This document shows positions 1 through 5,226 of a stretch of 5,226 bases of DNA, piece by piece. The stretch spans positions 753,152-758,377 of the forward strand of contig CP070733.1 in NCBI GenBank assembly GCA_020347585.1, in the 5' to 3' direction. The position numbers and the translations under genes are program-made. A model generated the notes under the pieces. It saw only the letters and a list, made by a program, of their open reading frames with translations. It was not told the DNA's origin and searched no databases. Positions within the stretch are counted from its first letter, which is position 1. Each line of letters opens with the position of its first letter. The stretch is from Pseudomonadota bacterium (GTDB lineage Bacteria > Pseudomonadota > Gammaproteobacteria > CAMYNG01).

Positions 1-62
1 AAGTGTCAGGGGTTTTTTCTTGCGTCACGAGAATCCTCAAGGCCAGTTTGCCGGAGTATTGC

Positions 63-476
63 TTAGCTGTCGCAGGATGCACCCAGCAGAACACGATCGA
101 ATACATTCAGTGATGCAGGCAGTCCGCGGTTCGCTCGCCAAACGTCCTGCAGATCGCACGCCTCGACCTCGAGATGTCCGAGACAGGTAGACTGTTGTTT
201 TCCGTTTTGCCACTGAACGTAATGCACCAGTTCGTGAACCAGGCGGGATTAATCGGCGAGATCGCCAGGGTCAAAATCGGTGCCGAAGTAGATAGTCAGA
301 TCCTTATCGTAGAAACCTTTCAACGCGGCGTGGTCGCATTGTGACTTGTGATGAATGCCGTACTGCGCGCACATGTTGTGCGTTGTCGTCATTACCAGGT
401 TGGGCAGTTCCAATCTCACGTCATAGCCCGTTAGCGCACCGATCCACGCCAGTAGGCTGAATAGAATATCTTGCAT
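63..476 (-). pseudogene. DUF6647-like putative zinc metallopeptidase, interrupted by an in-frame TAA
   Basis: The minus-strand frame starts at ATG 476-474, behind a strong Shine-Dalgarno sequence. It runs 75 codons to a TAA at 251-249, then stays open for 61 more codons to a second TAA at 65-63. The part after the first stop reads SRLVHELVHYVQWQNGKQ and then CLGHLEVEACDLQ. HELVH is an HExxH zinc-binding and catalytic motif at codons 81-85, and the later glutamates (codons 103 and 105) could supply the third ligand. The upstream part has a hydrophobic N-terminus (LLAWIGALTGY), paired cysteines C36 and C47, and IYFGTDFDPGDLAD leading straight into the motif. This order resembles small DUF6647-type proteins of about 140 residues; that family name is recalled from pattern, not searched. 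Translation ending at the first TAA would lack the active site. The unbroken frame beyond it argues for one recent nonsense change or a sequencing error. Readthrough is possible but unsupported. Confidence 0.7.
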
Positions 477-481
477 GCGGC

Positions 482-488
482 ACCTCCC
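482..488 (-). promoter_or_regulatory. Ribosome binding site of the DUF6647-like gene
   Basis: The minus strand reads GGGAGGT five bases before ATG 476-474. This is a near-ideal Shine-Dalgarno sequence, and it fixes the start of the interrupted metallopeptidase gene. It also suggests that the gene was translated until recently. Confidence 0.65.
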
Positions 489-655
489 GTCAGACGCGAG
501 TGTTGGAATCGTTGACGTCGCGGCAACATTTCGGGGCTATTTCAGTCGTGTATATGACAAATCTGTGGCATCACCAGGTGCGCACGCGACAGCGCAAGCC
601 CCCATACCTTGTGATGCCCGTTGCTGGCGATGTATCTTGTCTGCAGCGCCCGAGC

Positions 656-661
656 GGAGGA
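656..661 (+). promoter_or_regulatory. Ribosome binding site of the universal stress protein gene
   Basis: GGAGGA lies six bases before ATG 668-670. It decides the start of the stress protein against the longer open frame that begins at ATG 500, because no comparable site precedes that ATG at a suitable distance. Confidence 0.7.
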
Positions 662-667
662 TCTGTG

Positions 668-1114
668 ATGAATGCCTATAGCAAGATACTGGTGGCAGTG
701 GATCTGTCACCGGAAGCGAAACAAATCATCGCGCGCGCTGCCGATATTGCAGAGCGTCACGGCGCACAACTGGCGCTGGTACACGTAGTGGAACCCCTTA
801 TCACGGATGGCGCTTACGAGTTAATGCCGGCTTTGCCAGTCGAGGTGGAGACCACGCTCGTCGAACGCGCCGTGCAATTTCTCGAACGTGTTGCCGACGA
901 GGCTGGCATGGCGGATACCCCGCGCGAGGTACGCATCGGTTCTGTCAAACGGGAGATCCTGGCGTATGCCGGGGAACTAGGCTGCGACCTCATCGTGATC
1001 GGTACCCATGGACGCCACGGACTGGCTACTCTGTTGGGCGCCACGGCAAATGCGATACTGCATGGCACGCAATGTGATGTATTGTGCGTGCGGGTCGGTG
1101 AGCGGGAAGCCTAA
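668..1114 (+). CDS. Universal stress protein, UspA family
   Basis: A 148-residue protein of the usual single-domain Usp length. Usp proteins are cytoplasmic alpha/beta nucleotide-binding-fold proteins, often dimeric, linked to survival under starvation, oxidative or osmotic stress. The N-terminus YSKILVAVDLSPEAKQII gives the first beta strand, the conserved Asp (D13) and the following helix. AQLALVHVVEP is the second strand. The C-terminal part contains CDLIVIGTHGRHGLATLLGA followed by TANAIL and CDVLCVRV, which is the ATP-binding region of the UspA/UspFG type (GxxG, a loop, then G-A-T). The last part is a variant: eight residues separate GTHG from GAT, where the archaeal reference pattern has nine and then G-S/T. 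Nucleotide binding is therefore likely but not certain. The start at 668 rests on the Shine-Dalgarno sequence and the family N-terminus. The gene is monocistronic and converges on the CPBP protease gene, with stop codons overlapping by four bases. Confidence 0.95.
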   Translation: MNAYSKILVAVDLSPEAKQIIARAADIAERHGAQLALVHVVEPLITDGAYELMPALPVEVETTLVERAVQFLERVADEAGMADTPREVRIGSVKREILAYAGELGCDLIVIGTHGRHGLATLLGATANAILHGTQCDVLCVRVGEREA

Positions 1115-2562
1115 CGGTAGAACATCAGCACCATGCTGACGGCGAACAGGTTGCTGCCGGCGTGGGCAAGGATAACTGGCAACAGGCTGCGAAAGCGCTC
1201 GAACGCTACCGCCCATACCATGCCGCTCCAGAATACCGCCAGGAACCCGGCTAGCGAGTAAAGATGCAGCGCGCTGAAGGTGCCGGCGCTGAGCAACGCC
1301 GCAGGCAGCGGTTTCATCCGCGTGCGCAGGGTCAGGTAAAGTAAACCGCGAAAACCGATCTCCTCGAACAGTGGTGCCCAGGCCACCACGTTCACACTAC
1401 TCAGCAGGGTGTTCTCCCACGAGCCCCACATCCAGCGTTCGGCAAGCCCGTCGGACCAGTGCGGTTCAAACCCCAAACTCCAGGTTGACCAGGTAATGAG
1501 TAGCGCGCCGCTGCGCTCCACCAGAATAACCACAAACGTGATGCCGACCAGCGGTAGAAGGCTTTTCGCATTCAGCTGCATGCCAAAGGCGGAGGCCAGG
1601 CTCATGTTGCGGGGCTTGAGCAGGCAACGGTGTATCAGCCACAGCATCGGCAAAGAGGCAAGCAGCGTACTCCACTGCGTCAGGATATTGCTGCCAAACG
1701 CCGCGCCGACGGTCGCCAACAGAACCGCGCAACCAAGGCCGAGCGTCGCAGACCAGATGAGTACGAACACGCCATCGGCAAACGCCCAGGGCGTAGTGAA
1801 TGCGTCGGCGCGCCAGGGCAGCGGCGAGTTGCGCCGCAGCAACAGCCAAGCACTAACCAAGCCGATGACAAATACTGCCACCGTTACTCCGGTGGCGATC
1901 AGTGTCTGTTGGCGCAGTTCGGCACCACGCGCGCTGAGTGTCCTGGCTGCGCGGTGATGATCGTCGAGATTGGCGCGGGTGTAGGCGTGCAGGCGTAGCT
2001 TGTCCTTGGCCCAACCGTTGGGGAGCATGCGCAGGCCGGCATGGATCTCGGGTAGATACGGCTCCACGATCTGGCGCCCATAGGCGAAACGAATGGCCTC
2101 ACCCATGACTTCCTCCTCCGGCATATCGCCCAGCAGGGTGAGTTGTTCCTTAAATGCTTGCCACTGGCCGGTTTCTGCCAGCAGCGTCAGCAGCCGCACA
2201 CGCGTGTTGGTAGTGCTCCACTCGGTGGCGCGATCCTGATGTGTCGCGAAGTAGTCCAGCACTTCGCCGTAGGCGGCAATCGCCTCGGCGATCACATCAT
2301 CACGGCTACCGAACAGGAAGCCGTAGTAGGCACGCTGCCAGGCGGGAACCTGATTGATGCCCTCGTGAAAGTACAGGTGGCGTTCCATCAGCCGCGCGGC
2401 TGACTGGGCTGGATAGGCCAGCGTCTCGGTGCCCTGTTTGCCAAAGCCCGGCAACCATACTGCGGCAACCAGCGCCGCGAGCAGGGGAATGGCCGCCAGG
2501 GTGAGCCAGCGTATCAGTGCTCGCGGTGGTGCAGTGGAGACGGTTGCTTGCAAAACCGACAT
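1111..2562 (-). CDS. CPBP-family intramembrane glutamic endopeptidase with N-terminal extracytoplasmic region
   Basis: A 483-residue membrane protein. The C-terminal third holds the three CPBP (CAAX protease/Abi, Rce1-like) motifs: EEIGFR at 400-405 with the catalytic Glu pair and Arg, FSALH at 429-433, and HAGSN at 467-471. The family cleaves substrates within or near the membrane; bacterial substrates are mostly unknown and some members give bacteriocin self-immunity. Hydrophobic segments lie near 18-37, 219-242, 262-287, 297-311, 335-357 and 419-480. Between the first two sits a soluble, helix-rich stretch of about 180 residues (38-218). Arginines before the first segment (R14, R18) and after the second (R243, R244) suggest this stretch faces the periplasm. 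That makes the protein longer than typical 200-300-residue family members. The ATG at 2562 has GAGGT six bases upstream (2569-2573). It is monocistronic and tail-to-tail with the stress protein gene. The protease family call is firm; the substrate is unknown. Confidence 0.92.
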   Translation of the reverse strand: MSVLQATVSTAPPRALIRWLTLAAIPLLAALVAAVWLPGFGKQGTETLAYPAQSAARLMERHLYFHEGINQVPAWQRAYYGFLFGSRDDVIAEAIAAYGEVLDYFATHQDRATEWSTTNTRVRLLTLLAETGQWQAFKEQLTLLGDMPEEEVMGEAIRFAYGRQIVEPYLPEIHAGLRMLPNGWAKDKLRLHAYTRANLDDHHRAARTLSARGAELRQQTLIATGVTVAVFVIGLVSAWLLLRRNSPLPWRADAFTTPWAFADGVFVLIWSATLGLGCAVLLATVGAAFGSNILTQWSTLLASLPMLWLIHRCLLKPRNMSLASAFGMQLNAKSLLPLVGITFVVILVERSGALLITWSTWSLGFEPHWSDGLAERWMWGSWENTLLSSVNVVAWAPLFEEIGFRGLLYLTLRTRMKPLPAALLSAGTFSALHLYSLAGFLAVFWSGMVWAVAFERFRSLLPVILAHAGSNLFAVSMVLMFYR

Positions 2563-2615
2563 GCTCGAACCTCATCTGCGTGCCTTCAGGAAAGCGTAGC
2601 CAAGACCGTGCCAGG

Positions 2616-2644
2616 TTGTTAGGTAAGTGGGTGCTAACTTTCAA
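2616..2644 (-). promoter_or_regulatory. Candidate sigma70-type promoter for the CPBP protease gene
   Basis: The minus strand shows TTGAAA (2644-2639, five of six matches to the -35 consensus), a 17-base spacer and TAACAA (2621-2616, three of six matches to the -10 consensus). Transcription would start near 2609 and leave a leader of about 45-50 bases before the ATG at 2562. The -35 and spacing are good and the -10 is weak, so this is only a candidate. Confidence 0.3.
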
Positions 2645-2703
2645 CCCTTTGATTTGCTGACGCGATGAGCTCGGTATGCAGCCACACCCGAGCCAGGTTA
2701 GCT

Positions 2704-2729
2704 CTGATGCCGCCACTTGGCGGTGCCAG
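2704..2729. repeat. Imperfect hairpin, possible terminator or operator
   Basis: CCGCC at 2710-2714 pairs with GGCGG at 2719-2723 around a short loop. G-T wobble pairs and an outer CTG/CAG pairing extend it to a 26-base imperfect hairpin. It could end minus-strand transcription from the 122-aa gene, which stops 95 bases earlier in that direction. No T-run follows on either strand, so it is not a standard intrinsic terminator. Confidence 0.3.
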
Positions 2730-2824
2730 CGCCGTGAATCGCCGGTTATTTGGCGCCACGTGCAAGTTGCAAGTGCGATAGTAGGGCGCGGGCGGTCAAC
2801 TCGGGATGCTTGGTGCGAGGTAGC

Positions 2825-3193
2825 TCAGGACTGCTGTCCCTGTGCAACCAGCAGCGCCTCTGGGATCTTCATCTTGATCGCGGCGGGCAGCTCCAGGCAG
2901 ATGCCGGGTACCGATTTCGTGCTCACCCAAAGCACGTTGAGTTTGAGGTTCAGGTCGGCGAAAACGACAATGTTCTCGTACAGAGCCAGCACCTGTTGTA
3001 ACTTGTGAATGGTTTCGTCGAGCACGGATTGTGGTTTGGAACCGAGTCTTGGGATCAGCATCATGAAGTCGGTCAATAGATCGCCGTTATCGTCACGCGT
3101 CGGCACCCGTTGCCACAACGGCTCGGCCGGCTCCAAGTGTGCGCCACGACGCGGGGCGCTCCGTTCTATATTGAGCAGTCCAGACTGCTTCAT
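2825..3193 (-). CDS. Uncharacterised 122-aa protein
   Basis: I do not recognise a named family. The first 28 residues are rich in charge and proline and look disordered. From about residue 30 a compact domain follows: DLLTDFMMLIPRLG (strand, 38-51), PQSVLDETIHKLQQVLALYE (helix, 54-73), then IVVFADLNLKLNVLWVSTK (strands, 75-93) and GICLELPAAIKMKIPEALLV (97-116). The regular hydrophobic pattern and the absence of low-complexity sequence make this a real protein, probably a small cytoplasmic beta-alpha-beta-beta fold; no signal peptide or membrane segment is visible. ATG 3193 is the first start after an upstream in-frame stop at 3199-3197. Its best Shine-Dalgarno match, TGAGGAT at 3212-3206, is about 13 bases away, which is long. 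A 7-bp inverted repeat covers codons 2-7. The gene is divergent from the amidohydrolase, with 106 bases between the starts, so the two may share control. Open frames on the opposite strand look like shadows. Confidence 0.75.
   Translation of the reverse strand: MKQSGLLNIERSAPRRGAHLEPAEPLWQRVPTRDDNGDLLTDFMMLIPRLGSKPQSVLDETIHKLQQVLALYENIVVFADLNLKLNVLWVSTKSVPGICLELPAAIKMKIPEALLVAQGQQS
3174..3189. repeat. Inverted repeat over the start of the 122-aa gene
   Basis: AGCAGTC (3174-3180) and GACTGCT (3183-3189) form a perfect 7-bp inverted repeat with a 2-base centre. It lies just inside the minus-strand gene that starts at 3193. It could be an operator half-site pair, or a small mRNA hairpin next to the start codon that lowers translation. 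It could also be chance. Confidence 0.4.
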
Positions 3194-3299
3194 GTGTCAC
3201 ACACAATCCTCACCTCGGGCCGGATGGCCCTTGAATACTATCGGACCGATTGGGCGGTTTGTACAGTGGTGCGCTGTCCGCTGTCTAGCTGCCCGCCGT
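3194..3299. promoter_or_regulatory. Divergent promoter region with two inverted repeats
   Basis: These 106 bases lie between the divergent starts of the 122-aa gene and the amidohydrolase gene, so both promoters should be here. Two perfect small inverted repeats are visible: GGGCC-GGAT-GGCCC at 3217-3230 and ATCGG-A-CCGAT at 3240-3250. The second has the form of a regulator half-site pair. On the minus strand, TGTACA (3263-3258) and TAGTAT (3238-3233) are 19 bases apart and flank that repeat; each matches consensus at four positions, so this promoter reading is weak. I see no good plus-strand promoter. Confidence 0.35.
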
Positions 3300-4196
3300 A
3301 TGCCAGTCGGCCGCCTGCTGGCCCTGGCCGTGTTGGCGGCCGGGTCTGGCGCGGCGCACGCGCTGGAGCCGTTTGCCGATATTCACCTTCACTACAAGTG
3401 GGATCACAAGGAGATTGTCTCGGCTGATGAGGCCGTGCAGCTCCTGCGCGACCACAACGTGGTGCTGGCGGTGGTCTCGGGCCTGCCCTCGGAGACCGCG
3501 CTCGAGTTGCGTACTGCGGGCGGCGAATTCGTCCTGCCAATCTTCAGCCCGTATATCGAGGCGCGCGGGCGTTATACCTGGGGTCGCGACACTCGCGTCC
3601 TGACCCGCGCTCGCCAGGGGTTGGAGCAGGGGCTGTACCATGGTATCGGCGAGGTGCACCTGATCTCGGGCCTCGGGCCGCGCCGCGACAACGAGATCTT
3701 TGAGGGCCTGTTGCGCCTTGCGCAGGAGTTCGACGTACCGCTGTTATTGCACACCGAGGCCTCCGACTACCGCTACCTTGCACCGATCTGCCAGAAGTTT
3801 TCAAAGGTGCGGTTCCAGTGGGCGCACGCCGGCGGGCACCTTGGGCCGGAACATGCTGCCGGCATCCTCGCTGCCTGCCCCAACATCTGGATCGAGTTCT
3901 CGGCTCGCGACCCCTGGCACTACGGCACCCTCGTGGACGATGCGGGTAAGCTGCTGCCCGGCTGGGTTGAGTTGATTTCCCGCCACCCCGATCGTTTCAT
4001 GACCGGTTCAGATCCCGTGTGGGGTGCGCACCAGAGCGATCGCTGGTACGAGGCCGACGAGGGCTGGGACCACCTCGGGGAGTTGATTAGCTTCCATCGC
4101 GCCTGGATGAAGCAGCTGCCACCGGCAGTGGAGAAAAAGGTGCGTCTCACCAACGCCAAGGAGTTTTATCGAGTCTCGAAGCCCGTGGCCGACTAA
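3300..4196 (+). CDS. Exported amidohydrolase (amidohydrolase_2-type metal-dependent hydrolase)
   Basis: A 298-residue protein. Residues 1-21 (MPVGRLLALAVLAAGSGAAHA) form a signal peptide with an AxA-type cleavage site before LEPF, so the enzyme probably acts in the periplasm. The mature part is a TIM-barrel amidohydrolase: FADIHLHY gives the HxH metal motif (H29, H31), GEVH contains E118, PLLLHTE gives H151, FQWAHAGGH gives H176, and MTGSDPVW gives the barrel-end Asp D238. The tail RLTNAKEFYRV matches the usual C-terminal NA-x-x-hydrophobic helix. The family hydrolyses or decarboxylates small cyclic or carboxylated substrates with Zn or a similar metal; the substrate here is unknown. The frame is open back to 3009, but that stretch is antisense to the 122-aa gene and looks random. 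The signal peptide favours ATG 3300, although no clear Shine-Dalgarno sequence precedes it; an in-frame TTG at 3231 is a less likely start. It is monocistronic and converges on the HODM-like gene 48 bases downstream. Confidence 0.88.
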   Translation: MPVGRLLALAVLAAGSGAAHALEPFADIHLHYKWDHKEIVSADEAVQLLRDHNVVLAVVSGLPSETALELRTAGGEFVLPIFSPYIEARGRYTWGRDTRVLTRARQGLEQGLYHGIGEVHLISGLGPRRDNEIFEGLLRLAQEFDVPLLLHTEASDYRYLAPICQKFSKVRFQWAHAGGHLGPEHAAGILAACPNIWIEFSARDPWHYGTLVDDAGKLLPGWVELISRHPDRFMTGSDPVWGAHQSDRWYEADEGWDHLGELISFHRAWMKQLPPAVEKKVRLTNAKEFYRVSKPVAD

Positions 4197-4244
4197 CGTC
4201 CGGGCGCAAGCTGTACCTGGGCATTGAATCTGAAGGCTCACCTT

Positions 4245-5226
4245 TTAACCGCCCCCGCCACGCAGCCAGGCTACTATCGCATCGCGGTCCCGCGCCAGCC
4301 CCTTGTATGCCAACTGCGTACCGCTCATGGACTCGATGGCTGAGACGAGCGGTGCGCACGCCGCGGGTTCACGCCTGATTTGCGCCACGTCGTAAAAGTA
4401 GGAGCGAATGGTAAACAGCGCCGCATTGACCTCGGGGAAACCGACCGTCGTCTGGCGCTCGACGCGCAGGTAAAGCTTCGGGCAGTCGGCATCAAAGCTG
4501 CGCCCGGCCCAGCAGGCGGGATCCTCGCCGGGCGGTGCGACAGGGTGATGATTGAGGCGCGTATCGGTTGCCAAACCCCAGGCAAAGCGCACGAACGGCC
4601 CCTTGTGGATCATGGCAGTGATCAGCTGGGCGGCCTTGCGGTTTATGGGTGCCATCCCCGGCACCGGCGCATGGATCGCGTGAAACGACCTAGCGATCTT
4701 GTCCTGCGGTGCCCAGTGGTTGGGAAAGCACAGGTGAATGGCGCAGACCTGGTCGCCGTCTTTGTCGGCCGCGACGACGGCCAGGTCCTCCTGCAGCTGA
4801 CAGGCCAGCGCATCGAGCCCGTGCAGGTAGGGTGGTGTGACGCCTTCGCGCGGCTCGGTTGTTAACAATTTGTAGTGGCCGTCGAAGTGCAACGTCTCGC
4901 CTGTGAGTGCGCAGTCCAGCCGCACGCGGTTCGCAGTTGACCCAAAGGTAAAGCGGCCGGGGTGCTCAGCGGCGAGCTGGTGTGCGAGGTGAGCATTGAC
5001 GGTGTGTGCGACCTCGGCGGTCAAACCGTCGGTGCAGATATACTTGGACGGGTTCTCCCTGCGCGCGGCGAGTTTTGCGGCCCGGTAGTGGACGAATTGC
5101 CCGTCGAACTGAAACAATTGTTGATCTGCAGCGCCGTTGCCAAAGTCGGTGCCGACGCGGTACAGGCCGGGGGTCACATCGTATCTGCCCTGCAGGAACG
5201 GCAGGTATCGCGGTGGCGAGTTCGCG
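4245..5226 (-). CDS. DUF3445/HODM-like haem-dependent oxidase, 5' end outside the window
   Basis: The stop is TAA at 4247-4245. The frame has a GTG at 5177 but stays open to the window edge, and the extra residues (PPRYLPFLQGRYDVTPGLY) fit the family, so the true start lies beyond 5226. About 326 residues are visible. Counting the GTG at 5177 as residue 1, conserved blocks are FPNHWAPQDKIARSFHAIHA (151-170) followed by PVPGM, FVRFAWGLATDTRLNHHP (195-212), and LYLRVERQTTVGFPEV (235-250) followed by LFTIRSYFYDV. These match DUF3445, the family of the alpha subunit of haem-dependent oxidative N-demethylase, whose PAS-like domain binds haem and oxidises dimethylamine. The histidines in the first block are candidate haem-pocket residues; this is inferred from conservation, not checked against the structure. 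Whether this protein demethylates an amine is unknown. No partner reductase subunit is in the window. The protein has no visible signal peptide, but its N-terminus is missing. Confidence 0.9.
   Translation of the reverse strand, partial: ANSPPRYLPFLQGRYDVTPGLYRVGTDFGNGAADQQLFQFDGQFVHYRAAKLAARRENPSKYICTDGLTAEVAHTVNAHLAHQLAAEHPGRFTFGSTANRVRLDCALTGETLHFDGHYKLLTTEPREGVTPPYLHGLDALACQLQEDLAVVAADKDGDQVCAIHLCFPNHWAPQDKIARSFHAIHAPVPGMAPINRKAAQLITAMIHKGPFVRFAWGLATDTRLNHHPVAPPGEDPACWAGRSFDADCPKLYLRVERQTTVGFPEVNAALFTIRSYFYDVAQIRREPAACAPLVSAIESMSGTQLAYKGLARDRDAIVAWLRGGGG

Larger units (their letters stand above)
477..667. other. Divergent intergenic region between the metallopeptidase and stress protein genes
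   Basis: This 191-base stretch should hold the promoters of both flanking genes. The frame of the stress protein stays open back to ATG 500, but the encoded residues look random and the conserved protein begins at 668. On the plus strand there is a TTGACG at 512-517 without a good -10 at normal spacing, and an AT-rich TATATG at 551-556 without a good -35. An imperfect 14-base palindrome, GTCGTGTATATGAC, lies at 545-558 and might be an operator. I cannot name a promoter with confidence. Confidence 0.4.
2563..2824. other. Intergenic region upstream of the CPBP protease gene
   Basis: This 262-base stretch separates the start of the protease gene from the end of the 122-aa hypothetical gene, both on the minus strand. 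I see no convincing gene in it. It holds a candidate minus-strand promoter (2616-2644), a 6-bp inverted repeat GCTCGG/CCGAGC (2669-2674 and 2688-2693), an imperfect hairpin (2704-2729), an 8-bp palindrome TGGCGCCA (2751-2758) and a tandem heptamer TGCAAGT repeated twice (2761-2774). Confidence 0.5.

Noticed and set aside
9..18. GGGG followed by six T residues at the left edge, like the end of an intrinsic terminator on the plus strand
   Set aside because: The left arm of any hairpin lies outside the window, so it cannot be tested here.
500..667. N-terminal extension of the stress protein from ATG 500
   Set aside because: The 56 extra residues have no family resemblance. The Usp fold begins at residue 1 of the ATG at 668, which has its own Shine-Dalgarno sequence.
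1409..1957. Plus-strand 182-aa open frame inside the protease gene
   Set aside because: It is antisense to the firmly identified CPBP gene. Its composition (rich in Ser, Arg, Ala, Pro and Gln) is typical of a shadow frame.
2815..2890. tRNA-like start GCGAGG followed by TAGCTCAGGA, resembling a D-arm
   Set aside because: No T-loop motif (GTTC-A-C), no matching acceptor stem and no anticodon arm follow. The bases encode the C-terminus of the 122-aa protein on the minus strand.
2676..3008. Plus-strand 110-aa open frame
   Set aside because: It is mostly antisense to the better-formed 122-aa minus-strand protein, has no family pattern and has no ribosome binding site.
3009..3299. N-terminal extension of the amidohydrolase from ATG 3009
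   Set aside because: It would bury the signal peptide and overlap the 122-aa gene on the other strand. The encoded residues are random-looking, with many Cys, Arg and Ser.
4233..4246. Possible terminator AAGG-CTCA-CCTTTT between the convergent amidohydrolase and HODM-like genes
   Set aside because: The stem is only 4 bp and half A-T, followed by few T residues. It is too weak to call.
4380..4865. Plus-strand 161-aa open frame inside the HODM-like gene
   Set aside because: It is antisense to conserved DUF3445 blocks, with no recognisable domain.
1..5226. A new multi-gene defence or metabolic system
   Set aside because: The genes alternate strands, share no operon and belong to unrelated families. 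No toxin-antitoxin pair, nuclease, recombinase or reverse transcriptase is present.

Overview
The window looks like chromosomal DNA from a GC-rich proteobacterium, probably a gammaproteobacterium. The evidence is the base composition by eye, the Shine-Dalgarno-type starts, and a gene set of UspA-type stress protein, CPBP protease, DUF3445/HODM-like haem protein and DUF6647-like metallopeptidase. No species can be assigned from the sequence alone. There are no rRNAs, tRNAs, insertion sequences, CRISPR arrays or phage genes.

Layout from left to right. (1) 63-476, minus: a small DUF6647-like putative zinc metallopeptidase gene. A single in-frame TAA interrupts it just before the HELVH active-site motif, so it is probably a recent pseudogene or a sequence error. 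(2) 477-667: a divergent intergenic stretch. (3) 668-1114, plus: a 148-aa universal stress protein. (4) 1111-2562, minus: a 483-aa membrane CPBP-family protease. It has a C-terminal catalytic domain and an unusual N-terminal extracytoplasmic helical region. Its stop codon interlocks tail-to-tail with that of the stress protein gene. (5) 2563-2824: non-coding, with a candidate promoter for the protease and a hairpin. (6) 2825-3193, minus: a 122-aa uncharacterised protein with a well-formed beta/alpha core. (7) 3194-3299: a divergent promoter region with small inverted repeats. (8) 3300-4196, plus: an amidohydrolase (amidohydrolase_2 type) with a signal peptide, predicted to be exported. (9) 4245-5226, minus: a DUF3445/HODM-like haem-dependent oxidase, cut by the right window edge.

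The genes alternate in strand almost one by one, so there is no multi-gene operon and no obvious shared pathway. Stress protein/protease and amidohydrolase/HODM are convergent pairs. Metallopeptidase/stress protein and hypothetical/amidohydrolase are divergent pairs. I found no convincing new multi-gene system. The points most worth a second look are the nonsense codon before the metallopeptidase active site, the two-part architecture of the CPBP protease, the uncharacterised 122-aa protein with inverted repeats around its start, and the exported amidohydrolase.
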